A DNA stretch of 36,094 nucleotides from a virus. Shown here one piece after another: positions 1-8,176 of this stretch. Below the pieces are notes generated by a model. The model saw only the letters and a program-made list of their open reading frames with translations. It ran no database searches and was not told where the DNA came from. The DNA lies in IMG/VR virus record IMGVR_UViG_3300030390_001940, positions 1-36,094 of that record; one strand, given 5' to 3'. A program made the translations under genes and the position numbers. Each line of letters opens with the position of its first letter. The first letter of the stretch is position 1.

Positions 1-1725
1 CTAAACGCTCAAGATACTTTTGATGGTACTAACTGGACAATAAAAGATTATGCTGGCAGCAGTGATGGAGCATCTCTTAATATGAATGCATCTAGCTTAG
101 TTCTAACTAATATAAATGGAGAGCTTGTAGCAAATCCAATGGCAATTAGCCCTAAACCTATAGCTTACTATCAATTAGGTGACCAATCAGTTTCTACAGG
201 ACCAACTGCAGATTATCTAGTTCCAAACAATAGTTTACAAGATTATGTTTTTGATTTTAGTTCTGACAAAGTAACAATTCCTTCTTATGCTTTAACGCAA
301 AACGCTACTGTTTCTTTCTGGGTAAATTTCGATAGCATTCCAGATGATGTTGTATTGGGAGGTGTTTATGGTGATAGATACCCTCTAATTAAAAGCTATC
401 TTGGTAACTTTCAAATTCTTATTTCTGCTCCAGGCCAAAATACATTTTTTACAACAAATACTGCATTAGTAATAAATACTTGGTATCATATAGCAATAAG
501 TCAAAATAGTTCGTCTGCAACTTTATATATAAATGGAGAAGTACCATCATCTGGAGGCACTGGAAATCCAGCTACACCAACATTAACGATTATTGGTGGT
601 TTTTCAAGTGGAAACCCTAATCTTGATGGACAACTGTCAAATGTTTCTATTTTTAATAGTACTTTGCCAGCTACTGGAACAGAATCAATTGCTTCATTAT
701 ACAACAATGGAAGTCCACCAGCAGATATTTCTTCTTATAGTGGTTTACAAAGATGGTATAAACTAAACGCTGAAGATGTTTTTGCCTATCCAAATTGGAT
801 TATTATAGATTCAGCTGGAAGCAATAATGGTGCAAGCGTTGGAATGACTTCAGCTAACTTAGTTCAATCTAACTTACAATTAGGTGTTGGGTATTCGCCC
901 TATGCGCTTGAACTAGACGGAGCTTCAAATTATTTTTCTTGTGGTAGTGAACTAGGAAATTCACTTGGAAATGCTGTAACAAATTTTACTTTATCTGGAT
1001 GGTATACAGCTCAAGGTGGGGCTAGCAACGAGGGTTTATTTGGACTTAGTGATGCTTCTGGTAATAATAAATTTTCACTTGTTCAATCAAACTATGCCAG
1101 GAGAATTGTTTTTTTTAATAATGGTGCGATACAAAGATCTTTTGATTATGATTCTAGAAATCAATGGGCAAACTTTGTAATAGTAGTTAGTGGTAATGGA
1201 AGTTCTCCTTTAACAATTAAATATTACCATGATGGAACAGAATTAAGTATTAGTTCATCGTCTGGAACACTACCTAATTCAATAGATTTTTCTGGAAATA
1301 ATGCTTACATAGGAAACGCATATCCATTAACTAATTTTTTTAATGGTGATGTTTCAAACTTTAGCTTTTTTAATTTTAGTTTAACAAGCGCGCAAGTAAC
1401 AGAGCTCAATAACAATCAAAGAACTGCTAATCTGAATAATTTATCATTTGCAAAACCATTAGCATGGTGGGAATTAGGTTCTAATAGTTCTTTTAATTCA
1501 ACCACAAACACGTGGACAGCTTTAAATCAAGGAACATCAACAGGTGGTAACGCTATAAGTACAGCAAACATGACAAATGATGATATTATAAACGGAGTTG
1601 GATACACTGCCAATGGTTTAGGAAATAGTTCAATAGATATTGTAGGTGATGCACCCTACAGCACAGCAAATGCTCTTAGTGTGAATATGGACGTTTTAGA
1701 CAGAGTTGAAGATACGCCAAGTTAA
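1..1725 (+). CDS. Modular LamG/concanavalin A-like tail adhesin, 5'-truncated by window edge
   Basis: The frame is open from the first base, so this is the C-terminal 574 residues of a longer protein; the ATG at 82 is internal. The sequence is rich in Ser, Asn, Gly and Thr and looks beta-stranded. It carries repeated modules of the LamG/ConA-like sandwich type. Module starts show a W/Y-W/Y-x-L-G/N signature near window codons 56 (YYQLG), 254 (WYKLN) and 488 (WWELG). A second recurring motif, [N/T]W followed by about 15 residues rich in S and G and then a Met, occurs near codons 11–35, 264–291 and 503–530. Phages use such proteins as tail fibres or spikes that bind surface glycans. It lies just upstream of small tail-region genes and the packaging genes. 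The last module is short and ends abruptly in an acidic tail. Adhesin role is inferred; no enzymatic residues were recognised. Confidence 0.75.
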   Translation, partial: LNAQDTFDGTNWTIKDYAGSSDGASLNMNASSLVLTNINGELVANPMAISPKPIAYYQLGDQSVSTGPTADYLVPNNSLQDYVFDFSSDKVTIPSYALTQNATVSFWVNFDSIPDDVVLGGVYGDRYPLIKSYLGNFQILISAPGQNTFFTTNTALVINTWYHIAISQNSSSATLYINGEVPSSGGTGNPATPTLTIIGGFSSGNPNLDGQLSNVSIFNSTLPATGTESIASLYNNGSPPADISSYSGLQRWYKLNAEDVFAYPNWIIIDSAGSNNGASVGMTSANLVQSNLQLGVGYSPYALELDGASNYFSCGSELGNSLGNAVTNFTLSGWYTAQGGASNEGLFGLSDASGNNKFSLVQSNYARRIVFFNNGAIQRSFDYDSRNQWANFVIVVSGNGSSPLTIKYYHDGTELSISSSSGTLPNSIDFSGNNAYIGNAYPLTNFFNGDVSNFSFFNFSLTSAQVTELNNNQRTANLNNLSFAKPLAWWELGSNSSFNSTTNTWTALNQGTSTGGNAISTANMTNDDIINGVGYTANGLGNSSIDIVGDAPYSTANALSVNMDVLDRVEDTPS

Positions 1726-1743
1726 AATATTAAATAAATAAAA

Positions 1744-1995
1744 ATGAATAATAAAAGTTATATAGTAATTGAGCTAAGTAATACAAACTTAGTTTTATTT
1801 TCTCAAGTAGATCAGCAAAATGCACAATCAATGAGAAGAAATTTAGCAAACACTCAAGGGTTATTAAGTTACAGAGTAGCTCCAAGTTTTGTTACAGATG
1901 GTAGTTTACCTATCGTTGGTGATGTAATGAATCAAGATGAAGCTTTAGCTTTAATGGCAACTGCAGCTTGGAGTAAGCCAGATCCTATTGATTAA
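1744..1995 (+). CDS. Small hypothetical protein downstream of tail adhesin
   Basis: This 83-residue soluble protein has no signal peptide or membrane segment. It starts with a beta-like stretch (SYIVIELS), contains a FSQV…S-M-R-R-N-L segment (about 19–34), and ends in an Ala-rich helix followed by W-S-K-P. The ATG follows the adhesin stop by 18 bases and is preceded by A-rich sequence with no Shine-Dalgarno. It recalls small proteins found next to tail fibre genes in marine phages, so a fibre-associated or assembly role is possible. That is association only; no function is assigned. Confidence 0.6.
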   Translation: MNNKSYIVIELSNTNLVLFSQVDQQNAQSMRRNLANTQGLLSYRVAPSFVTDGSLPIVGDVMNQDEALALMATAAWSKPDPID

Positions 1996-2017
1996 TAGAT
2001 AAATGTAAAAAAAGATT

Positions 2018-2233
2018 ATGAGTGGTAATATTCCTATAGACAACCCTGCTGTTCGAACTTATTGGATAGCTTATGGCAGCAACTCAGAAGAAGATGTCAA
2101 GAGCTATGGCTATGTAGATCCTCAGCAAAAGCTTTTATCCAAGTGGTTTATCGATGAAACAATAGATGAAGCTGAATGGATAGCAGAACTCGCATCTCAT
2201 GGCATAACGCCTGAGCCGCCAGAAGAAGAGTAA
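2018..2233 (+). CDS. Small acidic hypothetical protein
   Basis: This 71-residue protein is strongly acidic at the C-terminus (ends PPEEE). It contains a YWIAYGS motif near residues 15–21 and a SYGYVDP motif near 29–35, followed by an amphipathic acidic helix. The base composition looks less AT-rich than the flanking genes, which could mean a different origin or stronger amino-acid constraint. It sits between the adhesin-associated small gene and a coiled-coil gene, with 22- and 25-base gaps. I do not recognise a domain. A tail-associated role is possible from position alone. Confidence 0.55.
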   Translation: MSGNIPIDNPAVRTYWIAYGSNSEEDVKSYGYVDPQQKLLSKWFIDETIDEAEWIAELASHGITPEPPEEE

Positions 2234-2258
2234 AACAAATACAATTAAATTAAATCAA

Positions 2259-2507
2259 ATGAAAATTAAAGAAGAAGAATTATTATTAATTCAAGAGCAA
2301 CAAAAACAATTAAACGAATTAATTAGTAACATCGGATTATTAGAATCTCAAAAGCATGGATTACTTCATGAAATAGCTGGTGTTAATAAAGAAATTGAAG
2401 ATTATAAAGAGATATTAGAAGCTGAATACGGCGCTATTAATATTAGTCTTGAAGATGGTGCTTATACTGAGATAGAAAAAGATGTCGAAGGTAATAAGGA
2501 AGATTAG
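2259..2507 (+). CDS. Small coiled-coil protein
   Basis: This 82-residue protein is almost entirely a charged, Leu/Ile-heptad coiled coil over residues 1–57. It is followed by a short conserved-looking tail (EYGAINISLEDGAY). Small coiled-coil proteins ending in this kind of Y-G-x-I-N-I-x-L-E-D-G segment are common in marine phages, but I know no established function. The last 26 bases overlap the next gene in another frame, so translation of the two is probably coupled. Confidence 0.6.
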   Translation: MKIKEEELLLIQEQQKQLNELISNIGLLESQKHGLLHEIAGVNKEIEDYKEILEAEYGAINISLEDGAYTEIEKDVEGNKED

Positions 2508-2709
2508 TATAGGTTCTGACTATAAGAATGAGGCAATGCATTATTCTACTGGTCAGGAAGTATATGGTGGACATACTATTAGCGATATTCTTTTTGAAGA
2601 CAAAGACCAATCATATAATATTTTTATAACTAAAAATAATGAAGTCTTGCCTTGGAAAAAGTTTAATGCTAATATGTCAATATCTGTAGAGTATGATCTT
2701 AAGTATTAG
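2482..2709 (+). CDS. Conserved hypothetical beta-rich phage protein
   Basis: This 75-residue protein starts inside the preceding coiled-coil gene (26-base overlap). Its TAG stop shares one base with the GTG of the next gene. An N-terminal basic strand (VIRKISIGSDYK) leads to a MHYSTGQ motif and a beta-rich remainder with a VLPWKKF segment. The start at 2482 keeps the RKISIGSDYK stretch that looks like the conserved beginning of the family; an internal ATG at 2536 would lose it. I assign no function. The tight packing suggests it belongs to the same translational unit as the GroES-like gene. Confidence 0.55.
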   Translation: MSKVIRKISIGSDYKNEAMHYSTGQEVYGGHTISDILFEDKDQSYNIFITKNNEVLPWKKFNANMSISVEYDLKY

Positions 2710-3302
2710 TGAAAAGCTTATATTATTTTATTGTCAAACCTTTAAACGATAGGTATGACAATACAAGAAGAGTTGCTGGTACTGATCTTATTATCAATAG
2801 TGGTATTGAAGATCACAGATTTATTAGTAAAAAAGCTGTAGTAGTTTCTACTCCTGCAGCTTATACTACTAAAATAAATGTAGGAGATGAATTATATATT
2901 CATCATAATATATTTAGAAGGTGGTATGATCAAAAAGGCAAAGAACGAAATAGCTCAACTCATTTTAAAGATGATCTTTATTTTGTTGCGCCTGAGCAAA
3001 TCTATATGTACAATTTAAAACCTCATTTAGATTATTGCTTTGTAAAACCACTAAAAAACCAAAGTGTTTTAGAGAACAGAAAAGAACAACCTAACGTTGG
3101 TATAGTAAAATATTCTAACAAGTCCTTAGAAGCTCTAGGAATAACACCTGAAACACTTATTACGTTTACACCTAACTCTGAGTTTGAGTTTATTATAGAA
3201 GGTGAACGACTTTATTGTATGAAATCTAATGATATAGCCTTAACTCATGAATACGAAGGAAACGAAATTGAAAATAATCCAAGCTGGGCAGAAGGCAGTT
3301 GA
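2709..3302 (+). CDS. GroES-like protein with two tandem co-chaperonin-type domains
   Basis: The first half (about residues 5–100) follows the layout of GroES/Hsp10: a VKPLNDR-like opening (residues 9–15; GroES has RPLHDR), a strand that could precede a mobile loop (DLIINSGI), KAVVVSTP, then VGDELYIHH (58–66, matching the VGD-x-V-x-F strand), and FVAPEQIYMY. The second half (about 109–180) repeats it: FVKPL (111–115), VGIVKY, LITFTPN, and MKSNDIAL (171–178, like the GroES ESDILAIV end). The gene starts with GTG, overlaps its upstream neighbour by one base, and overlaps the probable small terminase by 56 bases. Phage GroES analogues such as T4 gp31 help GroEL fold capsid protein, and this gene lies in the packaging/capsid block, so that role is plausible. 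Similarity is by eye only. Confidence 0.65.
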   Translation: MKSLYYFIVKPLNDRYDNTRRVAGTDLIINSGIEDHRFISKKAVVVSTPAAYTTKINVGDELYIHHNIFRRWYDQKGKERNSSTHFKDDLYFVAPEQIYMYNLKPHLDYCFVKPLKNQSVLENRKEQPNVGIVKYSNKSLEALGITPETLITFTPNSEFEFIIEGERLYCMKSNDIALTHEYEGNEIENNPSWAEGS

Positions 3303-3522
3303 GGAATTAATAAAGGTAGCAAAAGAAAAGATTGTAGACTCAGACGATGATGTAAGCGCTGACAGATTAAAGAATGCTGCCGCAACAAAGAAGCTAGCTA
3401 TATTCGATGCTTTTGAAATACTTAATCGTATACAAATAGAAGAAGATATACTAAACGAAAAACCTAAAGAAGTTAAAGAACAAAAAACTTTTAAAGGTTT
3501 TGCAGAAGGGAGAAGTAAGTGA
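3247..3522 (+). CDS. Probable terminase small subunit (TerS-like)
   Basis: This 91-residue basic/acidic helical protein ends in a 4-base overlap with the terminase large subunit gene. It has an N-terminal helix with repeated Lys/Glu, an ADRLKNAAATKKLAIFDAFEIL helical core (about residues 38–59) and a charged C-terminus. Position directly upstream of TerL, size and helical content fit a small terminase that recognises DNA and stimulates TerL. No helix-turn-helix is obvious, so the call rests mainly on gene order. The start overlaps the GroES-like gene by 56 bases. Confidence 0.5.
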   Translation: MNTKETKLKIIQAGQKAVEELIKVAKEKIVDSDDDVSADRLKNAAATKKLAIFDAFEILNRIQIEEDILNEKPKEVKEQKTFKGFAEGRSK

Positions 3523-5741
3523 GTTACAAACAAACTCTTTGGAAAGAAATTAAGGATATTGTAAATCCTAAGATATTAGCTAAGAACAATAGATTTAAAA
3601 AGTGGGATTATGGTTATAATTCTGATTATGATTTTATAGTAATAAGTAAAACAGGACAAATTGGACAAATCATTGAAATACAAGATCTCAGGATTGCTTT
3701 ACCAGCAACAAATCAATCGTTTAAACGAAGCAAAAACAAAGCGGATCAACATTGGGAAAAGCAAGAGTACCCGAAAGAGCTAAGTAAAATTAAAAGTAGA
3801 TTTGACTGGGAAGAGTATCCAGCTGAATTTAAAGAAAAATGGTACGATTATATTGATAATGAATTTACTAAACGAGAGCAAGGATTTTGGTTTTACAATA
3901 ATGGTATTGATACTTACATTACTGGCACTCATTACATGTACTTGCAATGGTCAAAGATTGACGTTGGAGCGCCAGACTTTAGAGAAGCAAATAGATTATT
4001 CTTTATATTTTGGGAAGCATGTAAAGCAGATACAAGGTGTTACGGAATGTGTTATCTTAAGAACAGACGATCTGGATTTTCATTTATGTCGTCAGCAGAG
4101 CTTGTTAACCAAGCTACAATATCTAGCGATTCCAGATTTGGTATATTATCAAAGTCTGGTTCTGATGCGAAAAAAATGTTTACCGATAAAGTTGTACCAA
4201 TATCAGTCAACTACCCGTTCTTTTTTAAACCCATTCAAGATGGTATGGATCGGCCAAAAACTGAATTGGCATATCGTGTTCCAGCATCTAAACTTACTAG
4301 AAGGAAGCTTGAATCAAATGAACAGCTTAGGGAACTAGACGGACTTGATACAACTATTGATTGGAAAAACACAGGTGACAACTCTTACGATGGTGAAAAG
4401 CTAAAGCTATTAGCCCATGATGAGAGTGGTAAATGGGAAAGACCTGACAACATATTAAACAACTGGAGAGTAACAAAGACTACATTAAGGCTAGGATCAA
4501 GAATCGTAGGTAAATGCATGATGGGTTCAACTTCTAATTCATTAGATAAAGGTGGAGACAATTTCAAAAAATTATACAACAATTCAGACGTTAATAAAAG
4601 AAATAGAAACGGACAAACATCTTCTGGACTCTATAGCTTGTTCGTTCCTATGGAGTGGAACTATGAAGGGTTCATTAACACTTATGGATTACCTGTCTTC
4701 ATTGGAGGTAAAAATCCAGTCAAAGGAGTTGATGGTTATGAAATTACAACAGGAGTTATTGAACACTGGGAAAACGAAGTTGACGGCTTAAAGTCAGATC
4801 AAGACAGTTTAAATGAATACTACCGTCAGTTTCCAAGAACTGAACAACATGCTTTTAGAGATGAAGCTAAATCATCTTTATTTAATCTAACTAAGATATA
4901 TCAACAAATAGATTATAATGAAGAGGCTAATAACAAGGCGGCAATTACAATAGGTAGTTTTTCTTGGGAAAATGGTATTAAAGATTCTAAGGTTTTATTT
5001 AAGCCTAATAAAGATGGAAGATTCAAAATTAGCTGGGTACCACCAATTAATATTCAAAATAGAATAATTAATAAAAATGGAGGCAAATATCCTGGTAACG
5101 AACATATTGGAGCTTTTGGCTGTGACAGTTACGACATTAGCGGTACTGTTGATGGTAAAGGCTCTAATGGAGCTTTACATGGATTAACTAAGTTTTCAAT
5201 GGAAGACGCACCGCCTAATCATTTTTTCTTAGAATATATATCAAGGCCTCAAACAGCTGAGATATTCTTTGAAGATGTTTTAATGTCTTGTATATTTTAT
5301 GGCATGCCTATACTTGCTGAAAACAATAAACCTAGACTATTATACTATTTTAAACGTAGAGGTTATAGAGGTTTTTCAATTAATCGTCCTGATAAAATTT
5401 GGAACAAACTATCTGTAACAGAAAGAGAAATAGGTGGAATACCTAACTCAAGTGAAGATATTAAACAATCACATGCCGCGGCTATAGAGTCTTACATAGA
5501 AGAATATGTTGGATCTAGTGAGCTAGGCCATGGAGATATGTACCATCAAAAGACATTAGAAGACTGGGCAGCGTTCAATATAAACAATAGAACAAAGCAT
5601 GATGCTTCGATAAGTTCAGGTTTAGCTATAATGGCTTGCAATAAAAACAGGTATACACCTGTAGCTGTTAGACAGAAAAAATCTATAAACTTAGGTATTA
5701 AAAAATATGATAACACAGGTTATAATTCAAAAATAAAATAA
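3519..5741 (+). CDS. terL: Terminase large subunit (DNA-packaging ATPase/nuclease)
   Basis: This 740-residue protein would cut concatemeric DNA and drive it through the portal into the procapsid. An N-terminal extension of about 110 residues precedes the ATPase domain. The P-loop appears to be the deviant form KNRRSGFSF at residues 181–189, with Lys at the start and none before the final Ser. The C-terminal RNase H-like nuclease shows GCDSYD (D536 is the likely first metal ligand) and LAENN (E601 the likely second). The length is above the usual 500–650. No intein motifs were seen. A GTG start overlaps the upstream stop by 4 bases with purine-rich AGGGAGA before it, one of the few Shine-Dalgarno-like sites in the window. 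The portal ATG follows the TAA immediately. Confidence 0.9.
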   Translation: MSYKQTLWKEIKDIVNPKILAKNNRFKKWDYGYNSDYDFIVISKTGQIGQIIEIQDLRIALPATNQSFKRSKNKADQHWEKQEYPKELSKIKSRFDWEEYPAEFKEKWYDYIDNEFTKREQGFWFYNNGIDTYITGTHYMYLQWSKIDVGAPDFREANRLFFIFWEACKADTRCYGMCYLKNRRSGFSFMSSAELVNQATISSDSRFGILSKSGSDAKKMFTDKVVPISVNYPFFFKPIQDGMDRPKTELAYRVPASKLTRRKLESNEQLRELDGLDTTIDWKNTGDNSYDGEKLKLLAHDESGKWERPDNILNNWRVTKTTLRLGSRIVGKCMMGSTSNSLDKGGDNFKKLYNNSDVNKRNRNGQTSSGLYSLFVPMEWNYEGFINTYGLPVFIGGKNPVKGVDGYEITTGVIEHWENEVDGLKSDQDSLNEYYRQFPRTEQHAFRDEAKSSLFNLTKIYQQIDYNEEANNKAAITIGSFSWENGIKDSKVLFKPNKDGRFKISWVPPINIQNRIINKNGGKYPGNEHIGAFGCDSYDISGTVDGKGSNGALHGLTKFSMEDAPPNHFFLEYISRPQTAEIFFEDVLMSCIFYGMPILAENNKPRLLYYFKRRGYRGFSINRPDKIWNKLSVTEREIGGIPNSSEDIKQSHAAAIESYIEEYVGSSELGHGDMYHQKTLEDWAAFNINNRTKHDASISSGLAIMACNKNRYTPVAVRQKKSINLGIKKYDNTGYNSKIK

Positions 5742-8150
5742 ATGATAAATACTAATTACAATAGTTCTTTTCCAGATCAGGTAGTACCAGATGCAGAAAA
5801 AGCTACTTATGAGTATGGTTTGCAGGTTGGTAGAGCTATAGAGTCTGAGTGGTTTACTAATGACAATGGCTTCACAGATAGATTTGGTAGTAATTATAAT
5901 TCTTTTCACAATTTAAGATTATATGCAAGAGGAGAACAATCTGTACAAAAATATAAAGACGAACTTTCTATTAATGGTGATTTATCTTATTTAAATTTAG
6001 ACTGGAAACCTGTACCAGTAATTCCTAAATTTGTTGATATAGTTGTCAATGGTATGTCTCAAAGAAATTATGAGATTAAAGCTTATGCTCAAGATCCTGA
6101 GTCTTTACATAAAAGAACTGCATACGCTGAGGCTTTACAAAAAGATGTAATGCAAAAAAACTTACTAGCTAAAATGACTGAAATGACTGGTTTAGATATT
6201 TCTGCGTCTAAAGGCAAAGCTGTTGGTATGGAGAGTGAAGAAGATATAGAACTTCACATGCAGATGAATTATAAAGAGTCTATTGAAGTGGCTGAAGAAG
6301 AGGTAATTAACAATGTATTAGCTAATAATAAATATGATTTAATTAGAAGAAGATTAAATTATGATTTAACTGTATTAGGTATATCAGCTGTTAAAACTGA
6401 TTTTAATAGATCTGAAGGCGTTACACTAAACTATGTTGATCCAGCTAGTTTAGTTTATTCATATAGTGAAGATCCTAATTTTGAAGATTTATATTACGTA
6501 GGTGAAGTTAAATCAATTAGTTTGCCAGAACTTAAAAAACAATTTCCTTATTTAACTGCTGAAGAATTAAAAGAAATACAAAAGTATCCAGGTAATCAAA
6601 ACTATACTAGAAACTGGAGTGGTCGTTATGATAACAACACAGTTCAAGTAATGTATTTTGAATATAAGACTTATGCTAATCAAGTATTTAAAATAAAAGA
6701 AACAGCTAATGGTCTTGAAAAAGCTATAGAAAAAACTGATACTTTTAATCCACCAGAAACAGATTCATTTTCAAAAGCATTTAGAGCTATTGAAGTTCTT
6801 TACTCTGGAGCTAAAATACTAGGGCATAACAAGATATTAAAATGGGAACTAGCTGAAAATATGACTAGACCTTATGCTGACACTGTTAAAGTCAATATGA
6901 ACTATAACATCGTAGCTCCTAGAATATACAAAGGTCGTATAGAATCAATTGTAAGCAGAATAACTGGTTTTGCTGATATGATACAGCTAACGCATCTAAA
7001 ACTGCAACAGGTTATGTCTAGAGTAGTTCCTGATGGAGTTTACTTAGACATGGATGGTTTAGCAGAAGTAGATTTAGGTAATGGTACTAATTATAATCCA
7101 TCTGAAGCTTTGAATATGTATTTTCAAACAGGTTCTGTAGTTGGTAGATCAATGACTCAAGATGGAGGCATGAACCCAGGTAAAGTTCCTATACAAGAAT
7201 TACAGTCTAGCTCTGGTGGTGGTAAAATTCAATCATTAATACAAACTTACGAGTATTATCTTAAAATGATTAGAGACGTAACTGGACTTAATGAAGCTAG
7301 AGATGGTACATTGCCGGACAAGCAATCATTAGTTGGTTTACAAAAACTAGCTGCTGCTAACTCAAACGTAGCTACTAGACATATATTACAAGCTAGCTTA
7401 TACCTAACTCTTAGAACTTGTGAAAACATATCATTAAGAATAGCTGACGCTTTAATGTTTCCATTAACTATGCAGACATTAGCTTCTAGTATATCTAGAT
7501 ACAATGTAGCTACTTTACAAGAGCTATCTCAAGTAAACATGCATGACTTTGGTATTTTCTTAGAACTAGAGCCTGATGAAGAAGAAAAGCAAGTGTTAGA
7601 GCAAAATATACAAATAGCTTTAAAAGGTGGTCAAATAGATCTTGAAGATGCAATTGATATTAGACAAGTTAACAATTTAAAGTTAGCTAATCAAATGCTT
7701 AAGAAAAGAAGAAAAGAAAAGCAAGCTAAGGATCAACAAATGCAACAGCAGAATATGCAAGCGCAAGCTCAAGCAAATGCTCAAGCAGCTGAAAAAATAT
7801 CTTTAGCAGAAGCTCAAAAGCAACAAGTTATATCTGAACAGAACATTAACTATGAACAAGCTAAATCTCAATTTTCTATACAAAAAATGGAAAGAGAAGC
7901 TCAAATCAAACAACAGTTGATGGAACTAGAGTTTAATTACAATATGCAATTAACTCAAGCTCAGTCTAAAGCTAAGCAGCAAGATGAAGCTTTTAAAGAA
8001 GATAGAAAAGATCAAAGAACAGAAATGCAAGCTACACAGCAGTCTGAACTTATAGATCAAAGAAAAAATGATTTATTACCTAAAAACTTTGAATCCGCAG
8101 GTAATGATACTATGGGCGGTTTTGGTTTAGAGCAGTTTGGCCCTAAATAA
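5742..8150 (+). CDS. Portal protein
   Basis: At 802 residues, directly after TerL and before the scaffold and capsid genes, this is the expected dodecameric portal at the DNA-entry vertex. The body mixes helical and beta segments (for example VPVIPKFVDIVVNGM near residue 87, and a long helix around 600–650). It ends in a Gln/Glu/Lys-rich coiled coil of about 120 residues (about 650–775), then a short tail with GGFGLEQFGPK. Large portals with long C-terminal coiled coils (barrel/crown region) are typical of N4-like and crAss-like short-tailed phages. The ATG has no spacing from the TerL stop, so translation is probably coupled. Confidence 0.85.
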   Translation: MINTNYNSSFPDQVVPDAEKATYEYGLQVGRAIESEWFTNDNGFTDRFGSNYNSFHNLRLYARGEQSVQKYKDELSINGDLSYLNLDWKPVPVIPKFVDIVVNGMSQRNYEIKAYAQDPESLHKRTAYAEALQKDVMQKNLLAKMTEMTGLDISASKGKAVGMESEEDIELHMQMNYKESIEVAEEEVINNVLANNKYDLIRRRLNYDLTVLGISAVKTDFNRSEGVTLNYVDPASLVYSYSEDPNFEDLYYVGEVKSISLPELKKQFPYLTAEELKEIQKYPGNQNYTRNWSGRYDNNTVQVMYFEYKTYANQVFKIKETANGLEKAIEKTDTFNPPETDSFSKAFRAIEVLYSGAKILGHNKILKWELAENMTRPYADTVKVNMNYNIVAPRIYKGRIESIVSRITGFADMIQLTHLKLQQVMSRVVPDGVYLDMDGLAEVDLGNGTNYNPSEALNMYFQTGSVVGRSMTQDGGMNPGKVPIQELQSSSGGGKIQSLIQTYEYYLKMIRDVTGLNEARDGTLPDKQSLVGLQKLAAANSNVATRHILQASLYLTLRTCENISLRIADALMFPLTMQTLASSISRYNVATLQELSQVNMHDFGIFLELEPDEEEKQVLEQNIQIALKGGQIDLEDAIDIRQVNNLKLANQMLKKRRKEKQAKDQQMQQQNMQAQAQANAQAAEKISLAEAQKQQVISEQNINYEQAKSQFSIQKMEREAQIKQQLMELEFNYNMQLTQAQSKAKQQDEAFKEDRKDQRTEMQATQQSELIDQRKNDLLPKNFESAGNDTMGGFGLEQFGPK

Positions 8151-8162
8151 TTTTATATTAAC

Positions 8163-8176
8163 TATTATATTATATT
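8163..8176 (+). promoter_or_regulatory. AT-repeat leader before scaffold gene
   Basis: TATTATATTATATT abuts the ATG at 8177 and is the same array found directly before the ATG at 11225. No other gene in the window has it. The function is unknown; a start-site enhancer or promoter element is possible. Confidence 0.35.

Noticed and set aside
1-1725. Enzymatic tail spike (glycanase) in the adhesin
   Set aside because: No catalytic Glu/Asp pair in a recognisable glycoside hydrolase setting was seen in the fragment; only LamG-like binding modules.
3802-4338. Out-of-frame + strand frame of about 178 codons inside TerL
   Set aside because: It overlaps the P-loop region of TerL, shows no domain, and the TerL frame is clearly the conserved one.
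3519-5741. Intein in TerL because of its 740-aa length
   Set aside because: No Cys/Ser…HN-Cys splice signature or homing-endonuclease motif was seen; an N-terminal extension explains the length.
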